Shown here: positions 14,204-14,724 of the stretch, piece by piece
Numbering within the stretch: position 1 is the stretch's first letter
How the letters are laid out: each line of letters opens with the position of its first letter
Assembly: GCA_964396385.1 (NCBI GenBank)
Contig: CAYNFH010000167.1
Span: 1 to 14,724, forward strand
DNA: 14,724 bases
From: CAYNFH01 sp964396385
Lineage (GTDB): Bacteria; Armatimonadota; Chthonomonadetes; Chthonomonadales; CAJBBX01
Direction: 5' to 3'
The notes under the pieces: generated by a model
The model's input: the letters and a program-made list of their open reading frames with translations, nothing else
Told to the model about the DNA's origin: nothing
Database searches by the model: none
Translations under genes and position numbers: made by a program

Positions 14204-14259
14204 GCAGATTCCGAGGGCTCTGCCCTCAGGCTCCTGCAGATTCCGAGGGCTCTGCCCTC
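14204..14259. repeat. pair of 24-bp direct repeats, each with a hairpin
   Basis: The segments 14204-14227 and 14236-14259 are identical over 24 bp, separated by 8 bp. Each begins GCAGATTCC and ends with the perfect hairpin GAGGGCTCTGCCCTC (6-bp arms, TCT loop). Only two copies are present. No coding frame explains them. Confidence 0.8.
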
Positions 14260-14271
14260 GTGCTCCCGCTA

Positions 14272-14443
14272 AGGGGGCTTCATTCGCCCCCTCAGCCTCC
14301 CCTCATAACGAGCCGCTCTGCGGGCTGCGCAGGCAGCGCCGGAACCGCGACCGTCCCTGCGGGACAGTTCCCGCGGGCCGGCTGCTGCCCCGCGTTCGGC
14401 GGGACTCATTTGCGCTTTGCGCCGTCCGCCCGCGTGTGGCGGG
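14272..14443. repeat. series of short hairpins in non-coding DNA
   Basis: Several small perfect stems follow each other here: AGGGGGC/GCCCCCT (14272-14292, 7-nt loop), GTCCC/GGGAC (14353-14365), CCCGC/GCGGG (14389-14403), GCGC/GCGC (14412-14422) and a second CCCGC/GCGGG (14429-14443). The two CCCGC stems share sequence context (CCCGCGT...GGCGGGAC). This lies in the gene-free region 14007-14593. It may be degraded repeat elements or a structured RNA. I see no U-tract, tRNA or known RNA family. Confidence 0.55.
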
Positions 14444-14516
14444 ACCGAAGCGCGGCGCGGCTGCTTGGATTCCCGCTGTGAGAGCTGATGGTGGGATGAG
14501 TAGGACTGAGAGTGCG

Positions 14517-14540
14517 AATTTGTCAACGGGTTGTCAAATT
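14517..14540. promoter_or_regulatory. imperfect palindrome related to the site at 14160-14184
   Basis: This 24-bp site begins AATTTGTCAA and ends TTGTCAAATT, and matches its own reverse complement at 20 of 24 positions. The outer bases AATTTG and CAAATT are shared with the palindrome at 14160-14184. The core also contains TTGTCAA twice in direct orientation. It lies about 50 bp downstream of the sense 3' end of the partial gene that follows, between it and the hairpin series. Confidence 0.5.
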
Positions 14541-14593
14541 GCTAACAGAGTAAACGTGTTAAACCGTGGCTCATGGCGCAAAGTTGCAGGGCG

Positions 14594-14724
14594 TCATGGG
14601 GCGGGGCCGGGATAGCCTGGGCGTTTCTGGATGTGAGGACCGAAGACCTTGTGGGCGTTGTCCAGGAGCTGAGAGATGACCACGCCTACGTCTTCTCCGA
14701 CCTGCTCCGCCAGGAACTCCCAGT
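14594..14724 (-). CDS. 3' end of an unidentified protein gene (partial)
   Basis: On the minus strand one frame is open from the window edge to a TGA at 14594-14596. It gives 42 residues starting WEFLAEQVGEDVGVV and ending KRPGYPGPAP. The acidic amphipathic helix followed by a basic/Pro-rich tail looks like a genuine C-terminus, and codon use matches the neighbours. The 5' part lies beyond the window and no family can be named. It runs in the same direction as the ABC operon but is separated from it by about 590 bp of repeat-rich DNA. Confidence 0.5.
   Translation of the reverse strand, partial: WEFLAEQVGEDVGVVISQLLDNAHKVFGPHIQKRPGYPGPAP

Noticed and set aside
14204..14259. CRISPR-like repeat pair
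   Set aside because: Only two units with an 8-bp spacer, no further copies and no cas genes nearby.
14016..14615. 199-codon plus-strand open frame
   Set aside because: It translates through the palindromes, direct repeats and hairpin series, and has no domain or plausible ribosome binding site.
1..14724. rRNA or tRNA genes, insertion sequences with transposase, prophage or integrase genes
   Set aside because: No such sequence was recognised on either strand by reading; small palindromic repeats are the only mobile-like elements seen.

Overview
The window is a GC-rich stretch (third codon positions mostly G or C) of a bacterial chromosome. It has dense coding, frequent GTG/TTG starts, few strong Shine-Dalgarno sites and many short interspersed palindromic repeats. 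A lipoprotein signal peptide and several membrane-anchored extracytoplasmic proteins fit a bacterium. The lineage cannot be fixed from this sequence; the repeat style and the ABC/NHL gene content would suit a poorly cultured phylum such as Armatimonadota, but that is a low-confidence guess.

Layout. (1) 1-902: the possible tail of a plus-strand gene, then a small secreted protein gene on the minus strand (161-643), bracketed by two direct copies of a composite palindromic repeat. (2) 903-6887, plus strand: a complete oligopeptide/dipeptide-type (family 5) ABC importer in the order ATPase (OppF type), lipoprotein substrate-binding protein, permease OppB type, permease OppC type, ATPase (OppD type). 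Most genes abut or overlap, so they probably form one operon. One palindromic repeat lies inside the 5' end of the binding-protein gene and encodes part of its signal peptide. Another fills the only large internal gap, between the permeases. (3) 6954-7664, plus: a TPR protein. (4) 14006-7786, minus strand: five co-directional genes that look like one operon. These are a membrane-anchored beta-propeller-like protein, a membrane-anchored NHL-repeat protein, an ABC ATPase, a multi-TM ABC-2-like permease fused to a thioredoxin-fold domain without catalytic cysteines, and a second multi-TM permease fused to a TPR-like helical domain. A consensus -10 box with a reasonable -35 lies just upstream. (5) 14100-14600: non-coding DNA with two related operator-like palindromes around a series of short hairpins, then the 3' end of another minus-strand gene running off the window.

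How they work together. The opp cluster should import peptides or similar oligomeric solutes: the binding protein captures substrate outside, OppB/OppC form the channel and OppD/OppF power it. The minus-strand operon is the most unusual part. Its single ATPase would energise a heterodimer of two permeases that share one plan: six transmembrane segments, a basic cytoplasmic loop, a seventh segment and a large extracytoplasmic domain. By the positive-inside rule, the thioredoxin-like domain, the TPR-like domain, the NHL propeller and the second propeller all sit outside the cytoplasmic membrane. I infer an envelope-facing exporter or mechanotransmission-type ABC complex with a protein-interaction platform, substrate unknown. 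I do not recognise it as a named system.
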